In this document: positions 23,422 to 30,005 of the stretch, one piece after another
How the letters are laid out: each line of letters starts with the position of its first letter
Position numbering within the stretch: position 1 is the stretch's first letter
Assembly: GCA_964630305.1 (NCBI GenBank)
Contig: CAZVTR010000032.1
Coordinates: forward strand, 1-30,005
Reading direction: 5' to 3'
DNA from: JAKPPT01 sp964630305
GTDB lineage: Bacteria > Spirochaetota > Spirochaetia > Treponematales > UBA12059
DNA: 30,005 bases
Program-made: the position numbers and the translations under genes
Notes under the pieces: model-generated
What the model was told of the DNA's origin: nothing
Databases searched by the model: none
What the model saw: only the letters and a program-made list of their open reading frames with translations

Positions 23422-24414
23422 ATCACTGTTTTTCTTAATCAGCGCGCAGTCATTCGCTATTTAGGTCCTAAAGCTCCAAAAGCCCTCGCATATGGTGTAG
23501 CATCTGTGTCCGGCGCAATACTTGCAGTTTGTTCGTGCACGGTCTTGCCTTTGTTTAAAGGAATTTACAAAAAAGGTGCCGGGCTTGGCCCAGCTATCAG
23601 TTTTTTATATTCTGGTCCTGCAATAAATATTCTCGCTATCGTCCTTTCATATAAAGTATTTGGCTGGCAATTAGGACTCGCACGAATGATTGGTGCAATT
23701 ATTTTTGCAGTTGTTATTGGATTGCTCATGCAGACTATTTTCCGCACAAGTGATGAGGCCAGGCTCTCCGATGAGCGAATGTTTCAGTATACCCATGAAG
23801 AAGAGGGACGGACACTGGGTCAAATGGCTGTTTACATGCTCAGCATGATTGGAATACTCATTTTTATAAACTGGGCTAACTCTAAAGGCGGCAGCACTCT
23901 CTGGGATGCCATCTATAATGCAAAATACTGGATTACCGGCGGTTTTGCGCTATTGCTGATATACTCACTCATCCGCTGGTTTAAAAAAGATGATATTGTA
24001 ATGTGGGGCATTGCAACAAGAGATTTTGCTCTGCAAATCCTTCCATATTTGTTTTTTGGTGTACTCATTGCTGGGTTTTTACTTGGCCGCCCAGGACATG
24101 AAGCATTAATACCGACAAGTTGGGTTGCTTCGCTCGTTGGCGGAAACTCAATTGTCACTAATTGTATCGCATCGATTTCCGGAGCGTTTATGTACTTTGC
24201 GACACTCACCGAAGTGCCTATTGTGCAGGGACTCATCGGAGCAGGTATGGGCAAAGGTCCCGCGCTTGCTCTCCTCTTAGCAGGGCCATCGCTCTCTCTG
24301 CCTTCTATGCTCGTTATCAATGCAGAACTAGGTTTTAAGAAAACAGCTACCTATGTTGCCCTGGTAATTATTCTATCAACAATTGCAGGACTGCTGTTTG
24401 GAATGCTGCCATAA
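23422..24414 (+). CDS. ArsP/DUF318-type permease, 5' end missing
   Basis: 331 residues of a polytopic membrane permease. Conserved blocks are SGAILAVCSCTVLPLFKGIYKKGAGLGPAISFLYSGPAINI in the first half and the parallel FMYFATLTEVPIVQGLIGAGMGKGPALALLLAGPSLSLPS in the second, an internal repeat with paired Gly/Pro signatures. CSCTVLP is diagnostic of this family. Family members include methylarsenite or other organoarsenical exporters and permeases of unknown substrate. About 50 N-terminal residues are expected in the gap. Co-transcribed with the thioredoxin-like and DGC genes; the ArsR-like operator upstream fits metal or metalloid efflux. Confidence 0.85.
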   Translation: MTVFLNQRAVIRYLGPKAPKALAYGVASVSGAILAVCSCTVLPLFKGIYKKGAGLGPAISFLYSGPAINILAIVLSYKVFGWQLGLARMIGAIIFAVVIGLLMQTIFRTSDEARLSDERMFQYTHEEEGRTLGQMAVYMLSMIGILIFINWANSKGGSTLWDAIYNAKYWITGGFALLLIYSLIRWFKKDDIVMWGIATRDFALQILPYLFFGVLIAGFLLGRPGHEALIPTSWVASLVGGNSIVTNCIASISGAFMYFATLTEVPIVQGLIGAGMGKGPALALLLAGPSLSLPSMLVINAELGFKKTATYVALVIILSTIAGLLFGMLP

Positions 24415-24534
24415 ATATTCTGAAAAAGAGATGATAACATTGCATGTGTATGATAAATGGAGGGCACGCGGTTTTACTGATATTTTATTTATTATAATCA
24501 CAGATCTTTGTTAACAATAGTAAACTTTAAAACG

Positions 24535-24568
24535 AAAGCGCCTCTGGATAACGGGAGGCGCTTTTCTT
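24535..24568. terminator. Bidirectional terminator between permease and ECF gene
   Basis: AAAGCGCCTC / GAGGCGCTTT (10-bp arms 24535-24544 and 24555-24564, 10-nt loop), with A's before and TTTTCTT after. It can end transcripts from both the plus-strand permease and the minus-strand ECF gene. The 120 nt between the permease stop and the hairpin hold nothing recognisable. Confidence 0.8.
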
Positions 24569-24593
24569 ACAAAACATTCAAATACTAATTTTA

Positions 24594-25139
24594 TTAGCTT
24601 TTCTTTTTGTCATATAACAATTTGCAGAGCATGTATGCACCAGCAGGAAGCACAACGAGCATAATCAACGCAGCGACGAGTCCAGGAGCAAAGCTTTTTT
24701 CCCAAAAATTTATTATTGAGCCAGCTGCTTTGACAGCATTAAACATTGCCAGTGTATACACAAGCCGTCCTGCGATCATTGCTAACACTGTACTGACAAT
24801 AGTATCAAGCTTAAGCTTTCTAAAGATTCCAGCAAAAAATCCATACGCTGCAAGTTCAAAAGTCATAGGAAGCAGTATTGGAAGTTTTGGAAGTCCCGAA
24901 AGCATAAAACTTATGATTGGACTGAATGCACCTGCAGCCAAACCGCCAAGCGGACCAAACACCAGTCCGCAAAGCAAAACAGTCCAGTGCATAGGCAGCA
25001 GGACTGCGCCATTGAGTCCAAGCGTATGCACTAACGCGGGAAGCACTGCAGTTATTGCAATGAGTAAACCTGTTACAATAATTCGCGCTGGATTATTTAT
25101 CCGAACCAGCGGCGGATTTAATAAAGCTATGTTTTCCAT
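24594..25139 (-). CDS. ECF transporter substrate-binding (S) component
   Basis: 181 aa with five or six membrane helices. The pattern PARIIVTGLLIAITAVLPALVHTLG... VLLCGLVFGPLGGLAAGAFSPIISFMLSG matches S components of energy-coupling-factor vitamin importers, which dock on a shared EcfAAT module encoded elsewhere. The vitamin (for example a thiamine precursor or pantothenate) cannot be read from the sequence. No riboswitch is possible in front of it, because the promoter -10 ends 6 nt before the ATG and the mRNA appears leaderless. A Lys-rich cytoplasmic tail (LLYDKKKS) ends the protein. Divergent from the EamA gene. Confidence 0.8.
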   Translation of the reverse strand: MENIALLNPPLVRINNPARIIVTGLLIAITAVLPALVHTLGLNGAVLLPMHWTVLLCGLVFGPLGGLAAGAFSPIISFMLSGLPKLPILLPMTFELAAYGFFAGIFRKLKLDTIVSTVLAMIAGRLVYTLAMFNAVKAAGSIINFWEKSFAPGLVAALIMLVVLPAGAYMLCKLLYDKKKS

Positions 25140-25145
25140 AATCTG

Positions 25146-25174
25146 ACTATAGAACAGAACTGTACTGTGGTCAA
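25146..25174 (-). promoter_or_regulatory. ECF gene promoter with palindrome in the spacer
   Basis: Minus strand TTGACC (25174-25169), a 17-nt spacer, TATAGT (25151-25146). The ATG at 25139 starts exactly 7 nt after the -10, at the predicted +1. The spacer holds ACAG-AA-CTGT (25154-25163), a candidate repressor site. Confidence 0.65.
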
Positions 25175-25223
25175 GCTTTATATTATAGACATTTATCGGG
25201 TGATTAGTTATTGTATCATAACT

Positions 25224-26153
25224 ATGAATAAGAGTGCGCTTAAAGCTGATCTTTTACTGCTTATTACTTCCGCAATCTGGGGCTTTGCATTTGTAGCACA
25301 ACGGCTTGGCATGGAACACATTGGCCCTTTTACCTATAACGGCATTCGATTTGCAATTGGGAGTATTTCCTTGCTGCCCATTATCGCTCTGCGCAGCAAA
25401 AAAGTCCAAACCGAATTTTTACAAACAACTGATCCCTCTCGTCCACGTACCAATAAGCCTCATAATTTTTTTCTAAACACACTATTAGCAGGAACGGTGC
25501 TTTTTATCGGCGCATCATTGCAGCAAGCAGGCATTCAATATACAACTGCAGGCAAAGCTGGCTTTTTAACCGGGCTCTATGTGGTGCTGGTACCTGTCGT
25601 TGGCATTTTTATAAGCCACAAGACTAAATTACCAACATGGATTGGGGCACTGTTTGCGTTTGTTGGTATGTATTTTTTAAGTTCCCCTGAGAGGAACAGC
25701 AGCATCAATCCCGGTGATATTTTAGTTATATTAAGTGCGTTTTTCTGGAGCTTTCATGTTCTCATCATTGATTGGTTAGCAAAAAAAATTGATGCAATAA
25801 AACTTGCTTCTGCTCAATTTGCATGGTGCTCACTTTTTTCATTGATAACCGCAATTCTCTTTGAGCATATTGTACATGCAAATATCATTAAAGCTCTTCT
25901 GCCAATTTTGTACGGGGGACTATGCTCTGTTGGAATTGCATACACACTTCAGGTCGTTGCACAGAAAGATGCACCGCCTGCCCATGCATCCATCCTGCTC
26001 TGTCTTGAAGGAGTCTTTGCTGTGCTCGGCGGAACTATACTATTATCTGAACCTTTAACAGCAAAAAATATTACCGGTTCTTTGTTGATGTTTGCAGGAA
26101 TGCTTGCAACACAATGGGATGTAATTTTTAGCCGCTCTTCAAAAAACATTTAG
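25224..26153 (+). CDS. DMT-superfamily (EamA) permease
   Basis: 309 aa, ten predicted membrane helices in two EamA repeats. The first repeat opens LLLLITSAIWGFAFVAQRLGMEHIGPFTYNGIRFAIGS, the classic EamA signature (W-G-F-x-F near the start); the second opens ILVILSAFFWSFHVLIIDWLAKK. GTVLFIGASLQQAGIQYTTAGKAGFLTGLYVVLVP is the conserved helix 3-4 segment. Probably exports amino acids or other small metabolites; substrate unknown. Start ATG 25224 is taken because the family begins there; a frame to 25167 would run over the divergent promoter. No Shine-Dalgarno is evident. Convergent with the alcohol dehydrogenase gene, with 7 bp between stops. Confidence 0.88.
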   Translation: MNKSALKADLLLLITSAIWGFAFVAQRLGMEHIGPFTYNGIRFAIGSISLLPIIALRSKKVQTEFLQTTDPSRPRTNKPHNFFLNTLLAGTVLFIGASLQQAGIQYTTAGKAGFLTGLYVVLVPVVGIFISHKTKLPTWIGALFAFVGMYFLSSPERNSSINPGDILVILSAFFWSFHVLIIDWLAKKIDAIKLASAQFAWCSLFSLITAILFEHIVHANIIKALLPILYGGLCSVGIAYTLQVVAQKDAPPAHASILLCLEGVFAVLGGTILLSEPLTAKNITGSLLMFAGMLATQWDVIFSRSSKNI

Positions 26154-26160
26154 AACCTGA

Positions 26161-27342
26161 TCAGAAGGCTTTGTCTAATAGCTTTAGCACATCATCATAA
26201 TCAGCTTCTTCCGGATTATACGTGAGAGAAGCATCATTGATTGTTTTTTGCGCTATTTCATCAAATTGAGTTCGCATGACCTTTCCAGTCTGGCTTAACG
26301 TATACGGAAGATTTGCCAGTTCATAGAGCTGTTTTTGCAATTCTCGTATAACAGTTACGGCTTTTCGCGCTCGCTCTTGCTCTGGCGTTGCATACATAAC
26401 GTCTTGACCTGCAAGCGGCAACAGCAATTCCGATACATAATTACCAATCTTATTCATATTATACTCAAGAACATAAGGTAAAAAAATGTTCATTGCTACT
26501 CCATGAGCAATGTGACACACCGCTCCTGTTGCATGTCCGAGTGAATGCACAAGACCAACCATAGAATTTGAAAACGCTATTCCAGCCATTGTCGCAGCAT
26601 TAGCAAGCGCTAATCGACCCTGTACATCTCGCGGGTTTTTTATTACTTTGACAAGATTGTCAGTGATGAGCCGTATTGCATTGTATGCATAAGCATCGCT
26701 CATAGGATTTTTTCCAATGCATGTATAGGCTTCTATTGCATGAGTCATCGCATCCATAGCTGTCGCCGCAGTAATGGGAGGCGGCAGAGTGAGTGTCATC
26801 CGAGGATCCAGCACTGCGATATTTGGTAATAGAAAATGAGAAACAAATAATAATTTTTTTTCAAGTTCTTCATCTTTTATAACAGCTACAAGCGTTACCT
26901 CAGAACCGGTGCCAGCTGTCGTCGGTATAATTACAAGCGGCTTAAGAGGTTTTTTAAGTGCGCCAGCCCCTGCATATGCCGAAAGATCTGTCCCCCCCAT
27001 TGAGACAAGAATATTGACACCCTTGGCTGTATCGATAACTGAACCGCCGCCAACTGCAATCAGAGCGTCACAGTTTTTCGCTCGATATACTTCGGCTGCT
27101 GCCGATACAGTTTTTTTGCCGGAATCAGGCGGAACATCTGTCCATACTGCACCTATAACCATATTTGAATCTGCAAATGCATCTACCACGATTTTTAGCA
27201 AGCCTGCGCTTTCTACACCCTTATCGGCAATAATCATCGGTCTGTGTGCATCAAGCGCATTAAGCTCACTCGGTATATTTTCCAGAGCACCTGTCCCTGA
27301 ACAAATTTTGACTGGACAAAAAAATTCATAATATGTACTCAT
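26161..27342 (-). CDS. Iron-containing alcohol dehydrogenase
   Basis: 393-aa group III (Fe-dependent) NAD(P)-alcohol dehydrogenase, cytosolic. The nucleotide site GGGSVIDTAKG (98-108) and the four metal ligands are in place: D197 and H201 (AMDAMTHAIEAY), H266 and H280 (HSLGHATGAVCHIAHG). TTAGTGSEVT is another family block. It would reduce aldehydes to alcohols in fermentation (ethanol, butanol or 1,3-propanediol type); the exact substrate is not readable. AGGAGCGAGT just before ATG is the ribosome site, inside the end of the SCP2-like gene, from which it is separated by only 8 nt, so the two form an operon. Confidence 0.95.
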   Translation of the reverse strand: MSTYYEFFCPVKICSGTGALENIPSELNALDAHRPMIIADKGVESAGLLKIVVDAFADSNMVIGAVWTDVPPDSGKKTVSAAAEVYRAKNCDALIAVGGGSVIDTAKGVNILVSMGGTDLSAYAGAGALKKPLKPLVIIPTTAGTGSEVTLVAVIKDEELEKKLLFVSHFLLPNIAVLDPRMTLTLPPPITAATAMDAMTHAIEAYTCIGKNPMSDAYAYNAIRLITDNLVKVIKNPRDVQGRLALANAATMAGIAFSNSMVGLVHSLGHATGAVCHIAHGVAMNIFLPYVLEYNMNKIGNYVSELLLPLAGQDVMYATPEQERARKAVTVIRELQKQLYELANLPYTLSQTGKVMRTQFDEIAQKTINDASLTYNPEEADYDDVLKLLDKAF

Positions 27343-27350
27343 ACTCGCTC

Positions 27351-27884
27351 CTATAAACCAAGTATAATACTGATATAGAGAATAAACCGTTTAAGCAGTT
27401 TAGTAAGCCAGGGTGTCCTAGGTTTTCGCTTTAAAATTCTTTTTGTTATAAAGCCTGGCAAAAGATAATCTTCTACAAGCGTGAGACAGCGCATAATACC
27501 CATTGTTGCAGCTAAATCTCCTGATACTGATATCCCATTCTGCGCATATGCCTTATATGAACTAATTTGAAATGTAAAAACTCGCATCGCAGACGCTGTG
27601 TTTCTAAACTGTATCATAACATCTGCATCGCCATTCGGTTTCCCTTTGAATCGAAGTCTCCCTTGTTCATCTTTTTGCAGAAAAAATCCAGGGCCATCCG
27701 GCAAAACAGTGAGTAAAAAAGAAAACTTTTGGGGGAGCATTGCAAATTCCTGCTCGATACGCTTATCAAGCTTCCAAAGTGATTGAAATGCTCGTCCGAC
27801 AAAAAACAGCATCACTCCTAGATACCAGTGTTTACCAGCCTGCTTCTTTGGAAGTATATCTGGATACTCTGTGCAATAATCCAT
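27351..27884 (-). CDS. SCP2-like sterol/lipid-binding domain protein
   Basis: 177 aa from ATG 27884 (AAAGGA 9 nt upstream; a longer frame to 27935 has no ribosome site). The middle (KFSFLLTVLPDGPGFFLQKDEQGRLRFKG, then DADVMIQFRNTASAMRVFT, then YAQNGISVSGDLAATMGIMRCL) follows the SCP2 lipid-binding fold. The C-terminus is basic and then hydrophobic (RFILYISIILGL), so it may sit at the membrane. Co-transcribed with the iron alcohol dehydrogenase. A role in handling a hydrophobic substrate or product is an inference from this pairing only. Confidence 0.6.
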   Translation of the reverse strand: MDYCTEYPDILPKKQAGKHWYLGVMLFFVGRAFQSLWKLDKRIEQEFAMLPQKFSFLLTVLPDGPGFFLQKDEQGRLRFKGKPNGDADVMIQFRNTASAMRVFTFQISSYKAYAQNGISVSGDLAATMGIMRCLTLVEDYLLPGFITKRILKRKPRTPWLTKLLKRFILYISIILGL

Positions 27885-27933
27885 GAAAATTATCCTTTCC
27901 CTGTCATTTGTACATACCAATAACCAATCGCTC

Positions 27934-27957
27934 ATTCCTTCTGATAAGGAATTTTTT
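27934..27957. other. Hairpin in the leader of the SCP2-ADH operon
   Basis: ATTCCTT-CTGAT-AAGGAAT, followed on the plus strand by TTTTTT. Read on the plus strand it looks like an intrinsic terminator with no gene before it; on the minus strand it lies 50 nt before the SCP2-like ATG and could be a leader hairpin. In the rest of 27885-28122 there is an AT-rich segment (TATAAA on the minus strand near 27970) that could hold the promoter, and nothing coding. Confidence 0.35.
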
Positions 27958-28122
27958 CACGCTGATGCTTTTATAAATAGTATAAGCGCAATTCTTTGTT
28001 TTGTATACTGGTAATACCACAAGCGGTTTCAATATCGATGAAACTAACTATATCTGCCCACCGTATGCAGCTTGACTATTTTTTCGTGAACAATTACATT
28101 AGACTCATTATTATTTAAGTTA

Positions 28123-28137
28123 GCTTATATATTAAGC
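28123..28137. promoter_or_regulatory. Candidate MarR operator
   Basis: GCTTA-TATAT-TAAGC, a 5+5 perfect dyad over a -10-like TATATT, 36 nt before the marR ATG. Position and symmetry fit autoregulation by a MarR-type repressor. Confidence 0.4.
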
Positions 28138-28172
28138 ATGTTTACAATTTATACAGGGGGCATAACGGACTT

Positions 28173-28643
28173 ATGCGCACACAACAACATCTCTCTGACG
28201 AACTCTTTCACGAACTCCAGCAGTGGAGTGATGGAACAATGAAACTCTATTTTTCATCACTTGCATCGTTTATTAGAGCAAACAACCTCAATTTTCCACG
28301 CATGATGATACTGTTCCGGCTTGCACATAAAGAACAATGTTCAGTCTCAGACATAGGAAAGCATATGGATGTGTCTTCTCCGGCAGCAAGCCAGCTTCTC
28401 GATAAACTTGTAGAAGCAGGATTCATCAGCCGAACAGAAAATCCCGAAGATCGCCGTATCCGTAATATCGAAATAACAGAAAAAGGACTTGCTTTAGTAA
28501 AAGAAATCGAATCGAAACTAAACGATTCCATACGGGAAATTGTTCAGGCTGTTCCTGAGGAAGACCGTCAGGAAGTGGCCAAAAGTCTTCGCACATTAAA
28601 TTCCGCAATAAGGAGTCTAAAACTTCATGACAAAGCTTTTTAA
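28173..28643 (+). CDS. MarR-family transcriptional regulator
   Basis: 156-aa winged-helix regulator. The DNA-binding part reads CSVSDIGKHMDVSSPAASQLLDKLVEAGFISRTENPEDRRIRNIEITEKGLALV, with the wing motif D-x-R-x-R(N)xE and the ITEKG strand typical of MarR. N- and C-terminal helices form the dimer. An AGGGGG lies about 12 nt before the ATG. Its 3' end overlaps the ABC exporter gene by 17 nt, so it most likely represses that drug- or toxin-efflux operon and is released by a ligand. Confidence 0.93.
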   Translation: MRTQQHLSDELFHELQQWSDGTMKLYFSSLASFIRANNLNFPRMMILFRLAHKEQCSVSDIGKHMDVSSPAASQLLDKLVEAGFISRTENPEDRRIRNIEITEKGLALVKEIESKLNDSIREIVQAVPEEDRQEVAKSLRTLNSAIRSLKLHDKAF

Positions 28644-30005
28644 ATACCTTAAGCCATACTGGGCTTATATCCTCACAGTTATTGTTTTGCTTTTTGTACA
28701 AGCAAATCTCGATCTCTCGCTCCCTGACTATATGTCAAAAATAGTTAACTACGGAATACAGCAGGGCGGCATCGATGGCCCTGTCCCTAAAATAATAAGC
28801 GAGAAGCTCTTTACACAAATCATCAGGATACTGCCAGAAGACAAGCGCCAATTATTGCTTGAATCCTACGAGCCAGTCAGTCTTGAAGCAGTTAGTTCAC
28901 TGCCAATGAAAACTCAAGAACTTCAAGAACAAAATAAGACAAATACAACAGTATATCAGCTTAGACAAAAAATCAGTGCTGATAACACCGAGTTTTTTAG
29001 GTTAATCAGTAAATTAATGGCAGCTCAAATGCTCGTGCAGCAAATGCGAGCCCATGTACCCACAACACCTGGAGCAACACAAACAACAAATACCTCATCA
29101 AGCTTGCCGCAAACTGGATTAATGCAATCTATGACAGATGGCCAAGCTGGAGTACCGCTCGCTGCTTTTGAGCGTATAAATCAGACACTTGATGCGATGG
29201 GGGCAAAAGTCATCGAACAGATGGCCATAGCGCAGATTCGCCTTGAATATGAAAGCTTATCGGTAAATCTTGAAAAGCTGCAGATGAACTACATCATACA
29301 CTTTGGCAGCATTATGATTCTGGTTACGCTGGGATCGATGCTGTGTATCATATTGGTAGGCTTCATGGCATCACGAACTGCTGCCGGTGCTGCGAAACGG
29401 CTCCGCAATGATGTTTATGCAAAAGTTATTAACTTTACTAACGCTGAATTTGATAATTTTTCTACAGCATCGCTCATAACCAGAACAACCAATGATATTA
29501 CGCAATTGCAAGCGGTAACGTTTATGTCTATGCGTATGCTGTTGTTTGCTCCTATTATGGGCGGAGGCGGCGTTATACGTGCCCTCGACAAGGCTCCCTC
29601 TATGGCATGGATTATCGGTCTGGCGGTTCTTGTGCTTATTGGCGTAATCAGCATTATTTTCTCCATAGCATTACCAAAATTCCAGTTTATGCAAAAATTG
29701 ATTGACAGGCTCAATCTTGTTGCTCGCGAAAATTTAAGCGGCCTCATGATTGTTCGCGCTTTTAACCGTGAGCCGTTCGAAGAACAGCGTTTTAAAAAAG
29801 CAAATACCGATTTAACAAAAGTCAGCTTGTTTATTAACCGTGTAATGGTTTTTCTCATACCGTTCATGATGATTCTCATGAACATACTCAGTATTTCGAT
29901 TATCTGGGTAGGCGCACACAAGGTCGCTGATGCCAGCATACAAGTTGGCGACATGATGGCATTCATGCAGTATGCAATTCAAATTGTGTTTTCATTTATC
30001 ATGCT
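28627..30005 (+). CDS. ABC exporter (permease-ATPase half-transporter), cut by window end
   Basis: The 459 codons present run open to the edge; the ATPase domain lies beyond. The N-terminus MTKLFKYLKPYWAYILTVIVLLFVQANLDLSLPDYMSKIVNYGIQ matches type IV ABC exporters of the MarR-linked heterodimeric kind. The transmembrane core resumes with SRTAAGAAKRLRNDVYAKVINFTNAEFD, SLITRTTNDITQLQ and LSGLMIVRAFNREPFEEQRF. Between helices 1 and 2 there is a large, probably extracellular insert (about residues 48-215) starting GGIDGPVPK, rich in Gln and Thr, with a low-complexity piece near 160. Similar insertions occur in clostridial homologues, as I recall. ATG 28627 lies within the marR end. A second half-transporter gene is expected downstream. 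Confidence 0.9.
   Translation, partial: MTKLFKYLKPYWAYILTVIVLLFVQANLDLSLPDYMSKIVNYGIQQGGIDGPVPKIISEKLFTQIIRILPEDKRQLLLESYEPVSLEAVSSLPMKTQELQEQNKTNTTVYQLRQKISADNTEFFRLISKLMAAQMLVQQMRAHVPTTPGATQTTNTSSSLPQTGLMQSMTDGQAGVPLAAFERINQTLDAMGAKVIEQMAIAQIRLEYESLSVNLEKLQMNYIIHFGSIMILVTLGSMLCIILVGFMASRTAAGAAKRLRNDVYAKVINFTNAEFDNFSTASLITRTTNDITQLQAVTFMSMRMLLFAPIMGGGGVIRALDKAPSMAWIIGLAVLVLIGVISIIFSIALPKFQFMQKLIDRLNLVARENLSGLMIVRAFNREPFEEQRFKKANTDLTKVSLFINRVMVFLIPFMMILMNILSISIIWVGAHKVADASIQVGDMMAFMQYAIQIVFSFIM

Noticed and set aside
23020..24414. Single 464-codon gene fusing the DGC protein to the permease
   Set aside because: The continuity exists only through 100 N's of default length; the two families are normally separate and the permease N-terminus is missing.
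24607..25146. 179-codon plus-strand reading frame
   Set aside because: Antisense shadow of the ECF S-component; no ribosome site and a Ser/Pro/Ala-rich product typical of shadows.
29415..29966. 183-codon minus-strand reading frame
   Set aside because: Lies wholly inside the ABC exporter gene, which has clear family motifs on the plus strand.
1..30005. CRISPR array, prophage, complete insertion sequence
   Set aside because: No spaced direct repeats, integrase, transposase or phage structural genes were found on either strand.

Overview
The window looks like a piece of a spirochaete (Spirochaetota, Treponema/Spirochaeta-like) chromosome from a draft or metagenome assembly. The evidence is the combination of a flagellar rod protein and chemotaxis receptor with an LPS-export type lptC-lptA-lptB block, a long PyrG, a second-type ClpP, a HU protein with a Lys/Ala tail, and several small proteins without recognisable relatives. 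This placement is an inference from gene content; there is no rRNA to anchor it. Two runs of exactly 100 N are scaffold gaps. The first (15005-15104) is flanked by a perfect 55-bp duplication, so it is a false gap inside one intact gene.

Layout. 1-2.2 kb: an AT-rich ABC ATPase/membrane protein pair on the minus strand. 2.2-2.56 kb: a non-coding AT-rich stretch with DnaA-box-like repeats and a terminator. 2.56-4.6 kb: a two-gene minus operon, a condensation/alcohol-acetyltransferase-like enzyme plus a zinc-ribbon membrane protein. 4.6-6.3 kb: an AT-rich island of short orphan and decaying reading frames. 6.3-10.6 kb: pyrG-lptC-lptA-lptB, translationally coupled by 4-base overlaps. 10.6-12.5 kb: a chemotaxis receptor whose natural 5' end carries two in-frame TAG codons. 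12.6 kb: tRNA-Val(CAC). 12.9-16.0 kb: a four-gene plus-strand operon (Cys-rich protein, TPR-like lipoprotein, HD-domain protein, M20 amidohydrolase). 16.0-18.8 kb: clpP-purC-endo/exonuclease/phosphatase lipoprotein on the minus strand. 18.9-21.1 kb: ttcA, converging on and overlapping a flgF-like gene, then a hypothetical gene. 21.2-22.5 kb: an NYN/LOTUS protein and HU. 22.7-24.4 kb: a thiol/metal module (thioredoxin-like, DGC zinc-binding protein, ArsP-type permease) behind a promoter with an ArsR-like palindrome. 24.6-26.2 kb: divergent ECF S-component and EamA exporter genes. 26.2-27.9 kb: an SCP2-like protein and iron alcohol dehydrogenase. 28.2 kb to the end: MarR regulator and the first half-transporter of a probable heterodimeric ABC drug exporter, cut by the window edge.

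What stands out. (1) Five genes have a good -10 hexamer 6-8 nt before the start codon and no clear Shine-Dalgarno, which is the signature of leaderless mRNAs. (2) Two reading frames have an ideal Shine-Dalgarno but no ATG/GTG/TTG, only ATA or ATT; the HD-domain gene is the convincing case. (3) The chemotaxis receptor has two amber codons 15 codons apart in an otherwise intact frame. (4) Four consecutive proteins (PyrG, LptC, LptA, LptB) carry disordered low-complexity inserts or tails. No CRISPR array, prophage, complete IS or defence system was seen.
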